DNA from: Bacillota bacterium
GTDB lineage: Bacteria; Bacillota; Negativicutes; Sporomusales; Sporomusaceae
NCBI GenBank assembly: GCA_023443285.1
Contig: JAEZVB010000106.1
Location: 1 to 14,307 of the forward strand
Length of the DNA stretch: 14,307 nucleotides
Reading direction: 5' to 3'
Shown here: positions 1 to 7,465 of the stretch, piece after piece
Position numbering within the stretch: the stretch's first letter is position 1
Layout of the letters: each line of letters starts with the position of its first letter
Position numbers and translations under genes: made by a program
The notes under the pieces: generated by a model
What the model was told of the DNA's origin: nothing
The model's input: only the letters and a program-made list of their open reading frames with translations
The model's database searches: none

Positions 1-69
1 CAACCGCAGCAGTGTAAAACCAATAAAAATAATAGCTAATAACCAGACTGCAATATCATTTACATCCAT
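1..69 (-). CDS. dctM: TRAP transporter large permease DctM, N-terminal fragment
   Basis: Only the first 23 codons are in the window; the gene continues past the left edge. The visible peptide begins MDVNDIAVWLLAIIFIG and is a single hydrophobic segment, as expected for the first membrane helix of the large TRAP subunit, which carries the transport path. The ATG at 69-67 overlaps the dctQ stop codon by one base (TAATG), and a GGAGGG ribosome binding site lies just upstream inside the dctQ end. This tight coupling, and the usual DctQ-then-DctM order, drive the call, because the fragment is too short for a domain match. The periplasmic receptor DctP is not in the window and may lie further left. 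Confidence 0.6.
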   Translation of the reverse strand, partial: MDVNDIAVWLLAIIFIGFTLLRL

Positions 70-590
70 TATGCTTGACCCTCCGAGTCCCCGCCAACCT
101 CAAGATCAGAACCTTTGTGGCGCTTTGTATTAATACCTGCAAGGTGGAGCAAGGAATAAGCACATACCATCAGTCCGCTAACAGGCATGACCAAATACAC
201 AATACTGTTGGGCAGTTTGGTAGCCGGCAAGGTGGAGTCAAACATAAGCACCGTAAACTCCCAGCCATATACAACAAAGTAAAGACCGTAGAGTAGCCCC
301 ATCAGATCAATCCATTTGTCAATCCAGCGATTGACGCTGGCCGGCATGAGGTCAGTCAGCGCTTCCACACCCATATGAACTCCTTCGCGGAAACCAATCG
401 CAATTCCCATGAAGGCAAACCATACTAAACAGAGCAAGATGCCCTCCTCTGACCAGAAGAAGACAAAGTTAAATAGTTTTCGCGTCAACACCTGAACAAA
501 CATAACAAGAATAACACCAAGTAAAGCCATGATTGCAAAGGTTTCAAAGAACGTATCTATTTTTAAAGCAATTTTTTTCAGCAACTCCAA
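69..590 (-). CDS. dctQ: TRAP transporter small permease DctQ
   Basis: A 173-residue membrane protein with four predicted helices (about 16-36, 46-66, 92-112, 128-150), the length and topology of DctQ small subunits. The family's W-x-E-E element is present (WSEE, 46-49), as is the P-x-S-x-x-Y stretch near the last helix (PNSIVY, 127-132). DctQ pairs with DctM to form the membrane part of a sodium-coupled TRAP importer fed by a DctP receptor. The start is TTG at 590-588, preceded by an AAGGGGGG ribosome binding site; the next ATG, at residue 21, would remove half of helix 1. It lies 30 bp after uxuA in the same direction, so the likely substrate is a hexuronate or related sugar acid. That is inferred from context only. 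Confidence 0.88.
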   Translation of the reverse strand: MELLKKIALKIDTFFETFAIMALLGVILVMFVQVLTRKLFNFVFFWSEEGILLCLVWFAFMGIAIGFREGVHMGVEALTDLMPASVNRWIDKWIDLMGLLYGLYFVVYGWEFTVLMFDSTLPATKLPNSIVYLVMPVSGLMVCAYSLLHLAGINTKRHKGSDLEVGGDSEGQA

Positions 591-620
591 ATCTTCCCGC
601 CCCCCTTATCCTTAAAGGAA

Positions 621-1703
621 TTATTTAGAACCTTTGGCTTCTCTGTCAATGGCATCCCATAACCCATATAGATATACCGCACCAAGTGCCCGGTCAAACA
701 GACCATAACCCGGCATGCCGACTTCGCCCCAAATCATTCGACCATGGTCAGGACGCAGCGGGCCAGTAAAACCTGCCTCATGGAGCGCTTTCATAATGGC
801 ATACATATCAAGTGAAGAATTGTCATCTTTGTGAGCAGTCTCACTAAATACGCCTGGTTCATAGATTTTTATATTACGCACATGGGCGAAGTGAAGGCGA
901 CCCATCTTGGCAAAATGGCCAAAAATCTCAGGAATGTTATTGTTGGGATTGGCACCAAGCGACCCGCTGCACAGGGCCAGTCCATTAGCAGGGCTATCAA
1001 CCATTGTAACAAGCCGTTCCAGATTTGCTTTACTGATCATAATACGTGGCAGGCCAAATACAGACCAGGGTGGATCATCCGGGTGAATGGCCATTTTAAT
1101 GCCACATTCTTCGGCAGTAGGGATAATTCCCTCCAGAAAATATTTGAGATGTTCAAACAGTTTTTCTTCATCAATACCCTTGTAAGCATCAAATAATTGC
1201 TTGATTGAGGCCAGCCGGTCTTTCTCCCAGCCGGGGAGTTCGAACCCATTAGAGCCTTTTTCCATATCCTCAACCATTTTTGACGGTTCAAGACCTTTAA
1301 TGACATTTTCATCATAAAACAGTGCGGTTGAGCCGTCTGGCAGGGTTTTGGCCAGTTCGGTACGAGTCCAGTCAAACACTGGCATAAAGTTGTAACATAC
1401 GACTTCCACACCGGCTTTGGCCAGATTCTTCAGAGTTGTGCAGTAGTTTTCAATATAGAGATCCCTAGTAGGCAAACCAAGCTTAATGTCCTCATGTACA
1501 TTAACGCTTTCCACTGTTTTAAACGCAAGACCGGCTACTTCAATTTGATTTTTGAGTTCTAAAATATCTTCATACGGCCATACTTCACCAACAGGAATAT
1601 GGTAGATGGCACTTACTACATTCTTCATTCCTGGTATTTGACGAATATAGCTTAACGGGATTTTATCAAGCTTACTACCATACCAACGAAAAGACATTAA
1701 CAT
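621..1703 (-). CDS. uxuA: Mannonate dehydratase UxuA
   Basis: A 360-residue cytosolic TIM-barrel enzyme (EC 4.2.1.8) that dehydrates D-mannonate to 2-keto-3-deoxy-D-gluconate in glucuronate/fructuronate breakdown. Family signatures run along the whole length: FRWYG near the N-terminus, IRQIPGMK (20-27), PVGEVWP (37-43), VHEDIKLG (69-76), CYNFMPVFDWTRT (103-115), HPDDPPW (207-213), LCSGSLG (244-250), HVRN (274-277) and RPDHGRMIWGE (317-327). The conserved metal ligands of characterised ManD enzymes correspond by motif to His207, Cys245, a His of the HFAHVRN block and Asp319; His320 and Tyr333 fit the proposed catalytic pair. ATG at 1703 has GAGGAGG eight bases upstream; a second ATG two codons on is less well spaced. 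The start lies 13 bp after the regulator gene's stop, and its ribosome binding site runs into that stop. Confidence 0.96.
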   Translation of the reverse strand: MLMSFRWYGSKLDKIPLSYIRQIPGMKNVVSAIYHIPVGEVWPYEDILELKNQIEVAGLAFKTVESVNVHEDIKLGLPTRDLYIENYCTTLKNLAKAGVEVVCYNFMPVFDWTRTELAKTLPDGSTALFYDENVIKGLEPSKMVEDMEKGSNGFELPGWEKDRLASIKQLFDAYKGIDEEKLFEHLKYFLEGIIPTAEECGIKMAIHPDDPPWSVFGLPRIMISKANLERLVTMVDSPANGLALCSGSLGANPNNNIPEIFGHFAKMGRLHFAHVRNIKIYEPGVFSETAHKDDNSSLDMYAIMKALHEAGFTGPLRPDHGRMIWGEVGMPGYGLFDRALGAVYLYGLWDAIDREAKGSK

Positions 1704-1716
1704 AGCTATTCCTCCT

Positions 1717-2433
1717 CTATTTTTGTGTTATGGTAAAGGTCTGTTGCTTCAACTGTAAAAAGTAATCACCATGCGCTTTTCTTAAATATTCCAAATCAAT
1801 AAGTACTTTGTGCAGGTGCAGCTCAATGGTTTTCTTGCCTAATTCCACATCGCGTTCCTGGATTGCCTTGATAAGATCTTGGTGATGCTCCAAAAGCTGA
1901 TCCCATTTGAATTCCTTGGTCTTCAAACTGAGTATCCTTACTCGATTGTAATGAGCGTTCATCAATTGTAACATCTCCCAGGTACGAGCCTTCTTACATC
2001 CCCGGAAGATGATCGCATGCATATTTTCATCCATTTCAAAGAATTGATAATAGTTTTTTTCACTAATACACAGCTTTTGCAACGCCAGACAGGACTGTAG
2101 CTGGAATAATTCCTCGGCCGGAAAATTAGTACACGCCTGCTGAATAACCTCATATTCGAGTGTTTGCCGAACAAAAGTGGATTCTTCCACTTGGTCGGTA
2201 TCAATCAATGAGACATAAGTTCCTTTTTGCGGGATAATGTCAAGCAAATTTTCCTGCGCTAACTTTATAAAAGCCTCCCGCACCGGTGTCCGGCTAACCT
2301 GCAATTGGCTGGCCACCTCTTGCTCCGAGATATTTTGTCCAGGAGGAAGCTCCAAATTAATAATGTTTACCTTCAGAAATCTATATACATACTCGCGAAT
2401 CGACTCTTGTGGTTTTTGCTCAACTATCACCAA
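1717..2433 (-). CDS. GntR family regulator, FadR/FCD subfamily, probable hexuronate repressor
   Basis: A 238-residue transcription factor. Residues about 10-75 form the GntR winged helix-turn-helix (ISEQEVASQLQVSRTPVREA then PQKGTYV). Residues about 85-220 form an all-helical FCD ligand domain with the usual metal-binding pattern: Asp135-x3-His139, His184 and His206. It is the first gene of the operon with uxuA and the TRAP subunits, so it probably senses a pathway sugar acid and represses this operon and uxuB. The effector is not shown by the sequence. The start is uncertain: TTG at 2433 follows an AAGGGGAAA ribosome binding site at good spacing, and the adjacent GTG at 2430 is possible. The palindrome in its own promoter suggests autoregulation. 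Confidence 0.88.
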   Translation of the reverse strand: MVIVEQKPQESIREYVYRFLKVNIINLELPPGQNISEQEVASQLQVSRTPVREAFIKLAQENLLDIIPQKGTYVSLIDTDQVEESTFVRQTLEYEVIQQACTNFPAEELFQLQSCLALQKLCISEKNYYQFFEMDENMHAIIFRGCKKARTWEMLQLMNAHYNRVRILSLKTKEFKWDQLLEHHQDLIKAIQERDVELGKKTIELHLHKVLIDLEYLRKAHGDYFLQLKQQTFTITQK

Positions 2434-2461
2434 ATTCCATTTCCCCTTCCGGATCAGCAGG

Positions 2462-2493
2462 CTACCGCACTACCACACTACCATACTAGCATA
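2462..2493. repeat. Four degenerate 8-bp tandem repeats over the gntR promoter
   Basis: Four consecutive octamers read CTACCGCA, CTACCACA, CTACCATA and CTAGCATA on the plus strand. The last two cover the -10 box and the probable operator; the first two lie between the promoter and the gntR start, about where transcription would begin. Read on the minus strand they give repeated TAGTRYGG units. They may be additional half-sites for the GntR protein or just slippage products. Confidence 0.55.
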
Positions 2494-2511
2494 TCCATTA
2501 AAAGTTGACAA
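2480..2511 (-). promoter_or_regulatory. Promoter and probable GntR operator of gntR-uxuA-dctQM
   Basis: On the minus strand, TTGTCA (2511-2506) is followed after 17 bases by TAGTAT (2488-2483), a good sigma-A-type promoter 50 bp upstream of the regulator start. A partial palindrome at 2480-2495 overlaps the -10 box. It matches 12 of 16 positions of the perfect palindrome in front of uxuB and shares a 13-nt identical stretch with it (ACTACCATACTAG, 2477-2489 and 4515-4527). A protein bound here would block RNA polymerase. That the binder is the adjacent GntR protein is an inference from position. Confidence 0.68.
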
Positions 2512-2595
2512 TACTAAATATTCATTGAAATAGTTTCTATCGCGCTTACCCCAAAGCGCATATTATGGAGTATCTGCGTAATGGAGGATTAATTT
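2505..2595 (+). promoter_or_regulatory. Possible promoter and leader of the Cys-rich peptide gene
   Basis: A perfect TTGACA lies at 2505-2510 on the plus strand, but no good -10 box sits at normal distance (the best-placed hexamer, AAATAG, is poor). It overlaps the -35 box of the divergent gntR promoter (2506-2511). An inverted repeat GCGCTT/AAGCGC (2542-2547, 2554-2559) lies in the presumed leader. The ribosome binding site GGAGG at 2583-2587 is eight bases before the ATG and is strong. Confidence 0.35.
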
Positions 2596-2784
2596 ATGCT
2601 AAAGAAAATACAACTCCGGGAATATCCTGAAATAGACGAATGGAATTTCCAACAAAACAATCGCCAGTGCTGTGTTCCCTTTAATTGTCGCCCGTATCAT
2701 TGCCGCCCATATTTTTGTCGACCCTACCGGTTATGCCGACCTTACGACTGCTGCAATCCGCACATAATTCTCTGGCCTACCTAA
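2596..2784 (+). CDS. Small cysteine-rich peptide with CRPY repeats, function unknown
   Basis: I do not recognise this 62-residue protein. Residues 1-24 are polar and mixed in charge; residues 25-53 hold eight cysteines (25, 26, 31, 36, 41, 47, 52, 53) spaced 5, 5, 5, 6 and 5 apart between CC pairs. The core is four Cys-Arg-Pro-Tyr units, each followed by one or two variable residues. The four units use all four proline codons and differ at synonymous positions, so the repeat appears held at the protein level. A strong GGAGG ribosome binding site and a following terminator hairpin support a real gene, the only one on the plus strand. There is no signal peptide or membrane helix. Candidate roles are a disulfide-linked structural (for example spore-coat) peptide, a metal-binding peptide or a precursor of a modified peptide. 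No maturase or exporter gene is in the window, so none of these is established. Confidence 0.62.
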   Translation: MLKKIQLREYPEIDEWNFQQNNRQCCVPFNCRPYHCRPYFCRPYRLCRPYDCCNPHIILWPT

Positions 2785-2813
2785 CATGCGTTTGCCATAT
2801 ACTAACTATTTAT

Positions 2814-2844
2814 GAAGCTCAGGCAGCAAAACTACCTGAGCTTC
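2814..2844 (+). terminator. Intrinsic terminator between the Cys-rich gene and uxuB
   Basis: A perfect 10-bp stem (GAAGCTCAGG / CCTGAGCTTC) with an 11-nt loop is followed on the plus strand by a T-rich tail. It lies 30 bp after the peptide gene's stop and 13 bp beyond the uxuB stop on the other strand, so it may also end the convergent uxuB transcript, though its minus-strand tail is poorer in T. Confidence 0.8.
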
Positions 2845-2856
2845 TATCTTTGCTTT

Positions 2857-4473
2857 CTATTTTACATACTTTTTTAAGGTAGCTCTTACGGCACCAGGCC
2901 CAGCGATCATTTCCGCAAAATAGGCTTCTATCTTTTCTCCTAGACCAATACTGTACAAATCCGAACCGAATATTTCCTTATTTGACAGGATGGGCTGTAA
3001 TCGTCCTTGTACCGATTGGGAGTCTCCTAGTTTTATGTTCTCAAGGTGTGCTTTCAGCATAGGTAATAACGGATCTGAACTTAGCGTCATTTCCTGCCCC
3101 TGGTCGTCCACACCTAACAGATAGCGGCACCAGCCGGCAATAACCAGCGGAATAAAGGTTAACGTCTTGACATCAAGTTCTGGGCGTTCCCCATAAGCTT
3201 TGATGGTTTCGCCAAAACGTATGCCGACCTTCTGCGATGTGTCTGTGGCAATGCGTTGCGGCGTATCTGGGATATTGGGATTGGGGAACCGCACCTCAAT
3301 GACTTCTTTAATGAAGTCCTCCGGCTGAATAATCCGGGGATTGACGACAACCGGCATACCTTCCTGGTAGCCGACTTTTTCCACAAGTGTTTTTAATTCC
3401 CGGTCTTTCATTTCATCGGCAATCAGTTGGTAACCAAGCAGACAACCAAAGACAGCCAGCGAGGTATGCAAAGGATTCAGGCAAGTGCATACCTTCATTT
3501 TTTCTACCCGATCTACTGTCTGTTGATTGGTAAAGATTACTCCAGCCTGCTCTAGCGGCATCCGCCCATTAGGGAATTTGTCTTCAACGACTAGATACTG
3601 AGATTTTTCTGCATTGACAAAAGGCGCGATAAAGGTGTTTTTAGTGGTGCAGATAATCTCAGTGCTGCCGAAACCGCCGGCTTCCAAGGCTGCTTTAACA
3701 CTTTCTGCAGGCCGGGGAGTAATTTTGTCAATCATACTCCAGGGGAATGATACTTTGTCAGGATTATTGATATAGTCAACAAAACCCGCTTCCACCAGAC
3801 CCTTTTCCTGCCAGGTTTTTACGATGGTTGACACTGAGTTATAAAGTATATCTCCATTGTGGGAGCAATTATCCATACTCACAAAAGCAATCGGTAGTTC
3901 ACCGTTTTTATAGCGGGTATAGGCCAGTGCTGCCACCTTAGCCATCACACTTTTGGGCTGAGCCGGACCATTCACCATGTCCTGCTCTACCTCGGCCGCA
4001 AAATTGCCAGCTGCATTTTTCAGACTATAGCCCTTTTCGGTTATCGTAAAACTAGCTAACTGCAAAGATGGTTTGGAAAAGATGGTATGTAATCTCTGCC
4101 AATCTTTGTCCCAGGCCGGATCGCCCACAAGACTTTCACCAATACTGGCAATTAGTTTTTTTTCCAGACTGCCATCTGTATTCATAATAGCCAATAACCC
4201 AAGATTATCATAGGGAGCATAAATCTTTTCAATAATCTCATCATCATAGGTTTCCACCACGACAATGCCACTTTTTACAGTATCTGTATTGAGCAGATTT
4301 TGCTGCAGCATAGCAATAAATCCCCGAAAAATGTTGCCAGCCCCAAAGTGCACCCAAGTCGGATTCTCTGTTGTCGAAGCTGCCATTTGCTCATAGTCGA
4401 ATTGTACATTTTCGATTCCTGCTTGTTCCCACAAAGCCCTATTTTTTATGCTTTCTTTGCTCAGCTGTAACAT
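2857..4473 (-). CDS. uxuB: Fructuronate reductase / D-mannonate oxidoreductase, mannitol dehydrogenase family
   Basis: A 538-residue NAD(P)-dependent polyol dehydrogenase of the mannitol dehydrogenase family. It would reduce D-fructuronate to D-mannonate (EC 1.1.1.57), the substrate of UxuA. The N-terminal nucleotide-binding part has HFGAGNIFRGF (42-52); further family blocks are ITEKGYS (144-150), SMDNCSHNG (199-207) and FPWSMIDKITP (243-253). The C-terminal catalytic region has CLNPLH (331-336) with Asn333 and His336. The nearest upstream lysine is Lys327, giving K-x5-N-x2-H, one residue longer than the K-x4-N-x2-H of E. coli UxuB. ATG at 4473 is chosen because AGAAGGGA lies six bases upstream; the in-frame GTG at 4503 lacks such a site and lies close to the promoter. 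Tagaturonate reductase activity is the main alternative; the uxuA context favours fructuronate. Confidence 0.88.
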   Translation of the reverse strand: MLQLSKESIKNRALWEQAGIENVQFDYEQMAASTTENPTWVHFGAGNIFRGFIAMLQQNLLNTDTVKSGIVVVETYDDEIIEKIYAPYDNLGLLAIMNTDGSLEKKLIASIGESLVGDPAWDKDWQRLHTIFSKPSLQLASFTITEKGYSLKNAAGNFAAEVEQDMVNGPAQPKSVMAKVAALAYTRYKNGELPIAFVSMDNCSHNGDILYNSVSTIVKTWQEKGLVEAGFVDYINNPDKVSFPWSMIDKITPRPAESVKAALEAGGFGSTEIICTTKNTFIAPFVNAEKSQYLVVEDKFPNGRMPLEQAGVIFTNQQTVDRVEKMKVCTCLNPLHTSLAVFGCLLGYQLIADEMKDRELKTLVEKVGYQEGMPVVVNPRIIQPEDFIKEVIEVRFPNPNIPDTPQRIATDTSQKVGIRFGETIKAYGERPELDVKTLTFIPLVIAGWCRYLLGVDDQGQEMTLSSDPLLPMLKAHLENIKLGDSQSVQGRLQPILSNKEIFGSDLYSIGLGEKIEAYFAEMIAGPGAVRATLKKYVK

Positions 4474-4509
4474 ATAATCCCTTCTTTCCTTCCAAGTAAT
4501 CACACTCTG

Positions 4510-4539
4510 ATTATACTACCATACTAGTATGGTTTTCAA
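4510..4539 (-). promoter_or_regulatory. uxuB promoter with a palindromic operator in the spacer
   Basis: On the minus strand, TTGAAA (4539-4534) and a perfect TATAAT (4515-4510) are 18 bases apart. The spacer contains the perfect 16-bp palindrome ACCATACTAGTATGGT (4518-4533), flush against the -35 box. A bound dimer would occlude the promoter completely. The same core recurs at the gntR promoter, about 2 kb away, which points to one regulator for both units. Confidence 0.8.
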
Positions 4540-4546
4540 TGCCTTT

Positions 4547-6022
4547 TTAATACTTTCCTATTCTTATTCTTCGTATCATATAGGGTTGCCAAAATTCGGG
4601 ATGAAGCAATACCAAAACAGTAAATAATTCCAATCGGCCTAATAACATATCAACAATAAGCACCGCTTTAGCAAAAGGATGTATTTCAGCATAGGTAGTT
4701 GTCGGCCCTACCGCCCCAAAACCCGGTCCAACATTTCCCAGTGCTGATGCCACCGCACTTAGAGTATCCAAGGGTTCCAGACCTGTAGCGCTCACTAATA
4801 TGGCAGAAACAAAGAATGTAACCATATATAAGAAAAAGAACTGCAGGATGGTGTGTAAAACAGCAAAATCCACAGGCTTTTTATCGACCTTAACCGTACG
4901 GACAATCTTAGGATGTACAGCTCGCAGCACTGAGCCCACCGCATCCTTCATCAAGATAATAATGCGGATAATCTTTAACCCACCAGCAGTAGAGCCGGCA
5001 CACCCGCCAAAAAACATCAGTGTATATAGAATCATTTTCGCAACCGGCGGCCATTGATCAAAATCCGCAGTGGCAAAACCAGTGGTAGTGATTATCGCAA
5101 CCACAGTAAATATACTATCTCTGAAACCGGTTGTCATAGGAATGGCTGCCTGGTAGTACAGGAACAACGTAATGACTAGCGTTGCAATAAGCACAATGGC
5201 ACAGTACAGTTTAAACTCCGTATCTTTGGCCAATCTTCCTAATCCTTTTTTCCAGACCAAATAATACAAACCAAAGTTTCCGCCAGCTAAAAGCATAAAA
5301 AAAGTAATAATTGACTCAATGTAAACGCTATCATAGTACTTTATACTACTATTTTTCGTAGAAAAACCGCCTGTCGCCATAGTTGCAAACCCATGATTTA
5401 CAGCGTCAAATACATTCATGCCTGCTAGGTACAATAGGCCAATCTCTACCAAGGTAAATACGACATACATTATCCATAATATTTTAGCCATATGGCGAAT
5501 TCGGGGCATTACTCTCTCTACAGTAGGTCCAGGTGATTCAGCCTTAAATAAATTTATGGCATCAGCCCCCAGATTTGTTAAAAAAACAAGAAATAAAACA
5601 ATAATACCCATACCACCCAGCCAGTGAGTGAGACTACGCCAAAGCAGCAGGCTTTTAGGCAAAACTTCCACATCGGCAATAATGCTGGCACCAGTGGTGG
5701 TTAGACCAGATACTGTCTCAAATACGGCGCAAAGGTAGGAAGGCACCCACCCTGACAGCCAATACGGCAGTGCCCCTAATAAGCTGGTAAGAAACCAGCT
5801 ACCGGCTACCAGCAAAAAACCTTCCCTCACACCGATGTGTCCGGTGAGTTCTCCATAAGAAAAGAGCGCCATACCTATTAATCCGGATATAGCAATAGAA
5901 ACCAGGAAAGGCGTAACCATATTCTCCTGTTGACTGACTGCATAGAATAACGGCAATACCATAACCAGCGCATACGCGCACAGCAGTTTTCCCAAAAAAC
6001 CAGCTACAATCTGTGTTCTCAT
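4547..6022 (-). CDS. trkH: Trk potassium uptake system membrane subunit TrkH
   Basis: A 491-residue polytopic membrane protein, the potassium-translocating subunit of a Trk system. The four filter-loop repeats of the TrkH/KtrB superfamily are visible: TTTGAS (108-113), ATGGFS (216-221), TTTGFA (312-317) and GNVGPGFG (429-436). Other family elements are LTHWLGGMGI (131-140) and FFGGCAGSTAGGLK (337-350). The length fits TrkH. The ATG is 7 bp after the trkA stop, and its ribosome binding site is formed by the end of trkA (GAGGGCAGGG), so the two are co-translated. I see no hairpin terminator between its stop and the uxuB promoter. Confidence 0.95.
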   Translation of the reverse strand: MRTQIVAGFLGKLLCAYALVMVLPLFYAVSQQENMVTPFLVSIAISGLIGMALFSYGELTGHIGVREGFLLVAGSWFLTSLLGALPYWLSGWVPSYLCAVFETVSGLTTTGASIIADVEVLPKSLLLWRSLTHWLGGMGIIVLFLVFLTNLGADAINLFKAESPGPTVERVMPRIRHMAKILWIMYVVFTLVEIGLLYLAGMNVFDAVNHGFATMATGGFSTKNSSIKYYDSVYIESIITFFMLLAGGNFGLYYLVWKKGLGRLAKDTEFKLYCAIVLIATLVITLFLYYQAAIPMTTGFRDSIFTVVAIITTTGFATADFDQWPPVAKMILYTLMFFGGCAGSTAGGLKIIRIIILMKDAVGSVLRAVHPKIVRTVKVDKKPVDFAVLHTILQFFFLYMVTFFVSAILVSATGLEPLDTLSAVASALGNVGPGFGAVGPTTTYAEIHPFAKAVLIVDMLLGRLELFTVLVLLHPEFWQPYMIRRIRIGKY

Positions 6023-6029
6023 TTATGCT

Positions 6030-7373
6030 CTATACCCTGCCCTCTATAAAATCTAGCACCTTAGTTGAATACTCTGGCAAAGTAAAAAGAATAATGCGGT
6101 CGCCAGCCTGTAAAATACTCTCACCGTTCGGAACAAAGGTATAGTCATCCCGTACTACCGCTCCAACGAGGGCAGGACGCGGGAACTTAATATATCTCAG
6201 TTGCTTTTGGGCTAATCTACTAGTAGAGGAAATATCCAATTCAATAGCCTCCGCTTTGGAGCCCTCAAATAAGGCAACAGAAACAATGTCCCCTCGGCGT
6301 ACTTGGCGTAGAATAGTTCCAGCTGTTAACAAACGGGGAGAAAATACTACATCTACACCAACTTGTTCCATTAACGTCATATACTCTGGTCGGCCAACAC
6401 GGGCAAATGTCTTCTGGGCACCAAAATGTTTCGCTAGTAATGCCACAAGCAGATTTAATTTATCATCGTCAGTTAGGCAAATAACGGCATCACAATCGCC
6501 GATTCCTTCTTCGGCTAAGAGTTCAACGTCTGTACCATCGCCACAAATAATCATGGTTTGATCAACAACCTTGGCCAGTTCTTCGCAGCGACTACGGCTT
6601 TTTTCTATGACTTTTACAGTATAATTGCTATTTTCAAGAATGAGCGTAAGATAGCGTCCAATACGCCCGGCGCCGACAATCAGTATTTTTTCTACCCGGC
6701 TGCGCGTTTCGACAAACGTATCCTCCAGTTGACGAATTCCATCTCTTTCACCAATAAAAAAAACACTATCATGCGCTTCCACGACATCTTTACCTTGCGG
6801 AATAATCATTTTATCTTTCCGCAAGATGCCAGCAATCAGTATGTTCTCTGGCAAAGACAACTCTCTGAGAGCTATCCCGCTGTAGGGAGAATCAAGACGA
6901 ACCTTAACCTCCAGCATACGAACCTTACCGCCGGCGAAATCCTCGACATCAAGTGCCGCCGGAGTTTTTAATATATGGCTTACCTCTACGGCTGTAACCA
7001 TCTCGGGATTGATGATAAGATCAATCCCCAGCGTTCTGCCAAAAGTCTGGCTATCATTATCCAGATACTCTGTGTTCCGCACCCGGGCAATTACCCGTGG
7101 TACCCCAGCCTGCTTTGCGGCGACGCAGGCAATCATATTAACTTCATCACTATCAGTAACGGCTATGAGCATCTCCACATCACCAAGCCCTAGTTCTGCC
7201 AGTACCTTAGGACTGGCTCCGTTACCGGCCACAGTCATAACATCCAGATTAAATTCAATTGTGGCTCGTCGCTCATCATCTTTTTCAACGATAATAATAT
7301 CGTGTCCATCATGGGTCAGACGTTGCGCCAGTGTATATCCGACTTTTCCTGCCCCAACAATAATAATTTTCAT
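6030..7373 (-). CDS. trkA: Trk potassium uptake regulatory subunit TrkA
   Basis: A 447-residue cytoplasmic protein with the duplicated RCK architecture of TrkA: Rossmann domain with GAGKVG (7-12), first TrkA-C domain (about 143-215), second Rossmann domain with GAGRIG (234-239), second TrkA-C domain (about 370-445). The acidic residues ending the second beta strand (Glu30 in VEKDD, and Glu257 in the VIEK of the second half) fit NAD(H) binding. TrkA forms a ring under TrkH and gates potassium flow in response to nucleotides. The start has AGAGGTGG at good spacing. It is followed directly by trkH. The 92-bp gap before it has neither a convincing terminator nor a convincing promoter, so it may be read from the upstream operon. 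Confidence 0.95.
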   Translation of the reverse strand: MKIIIVGAGKVGYTLAQRLTHDGHDIIIVEKDDERRATIEFNLDVMTVAGNGASPKVLAELGLGDVEMLIAVTDSDEVNMIACVAAKQAGVPRVIARVRNTEYLDNDSQTFGRTLGIDLIINPEMVTAVEVSHILKTPAALDVEDFAGGKVRMLEVKVRLDSPYSGIALRELSLPENILIAGILRKDKMIIPQGKDVVEAHDSVFFIGERDGIRQLEDTFVETRSRVEKILIVGAGRIGRYLTLILENSNYTVKVIEKSRSRCEELAKVVDQTMIICGDGTDVELLAEEGIGDCDAVICLTDDDKLNLLVALLAKHFGAQKTFARVGRPEYMTLMEQVGVDVVFSPRLLTAGTILRQVRRGDIVSVALFEGSKAEAIELDISSTSRLAQKQLRYIKFPRPALVGAVVRDDYTFVPNGESILQAGDRIILFTLPEYSTKVLDFIEGRV

Positions 7374-7465
7374 GTTCCACCTCTATAATAAATCCATACA
7401 AGCCTTAGTATTTTTAGTATTCTTTATATATTTATCTGGAATATTGGGGAATCCCTTCTTTTATC

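Noticed and set aside
2462..2493. Octamer repeats as a CRISPR or mobile-element end
   Set aside because: The units are far too short, lack spacers and cover a promoter; there are no cas or transposase genes in the window.
2685..2882. Overlapping plus-strand ORF in another frame of the Cys-rich peptide gene
   Set aside because: It starts inside the repeat region without a ribosome binding site and runs through the terminator into the uxuB end; the frame with GGAGG and conserved repeats is the real one.
4474..4503. Ten-residue N-terminal extension of uxuB from a GTG start
   Set aside because: The ATG at 4473 has AGAAGGGA at ideal spacing, while the GTG lies only 7 bp downstream of the -10 box, where transcription would begin.
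4518..4533. 16-bp palindrome as the trkH terminator
   Set aside because: It has no loop and is not followed by a T tract on the minus strand; it sits exactly between -35 and -10 boxes, so an operator fits better.
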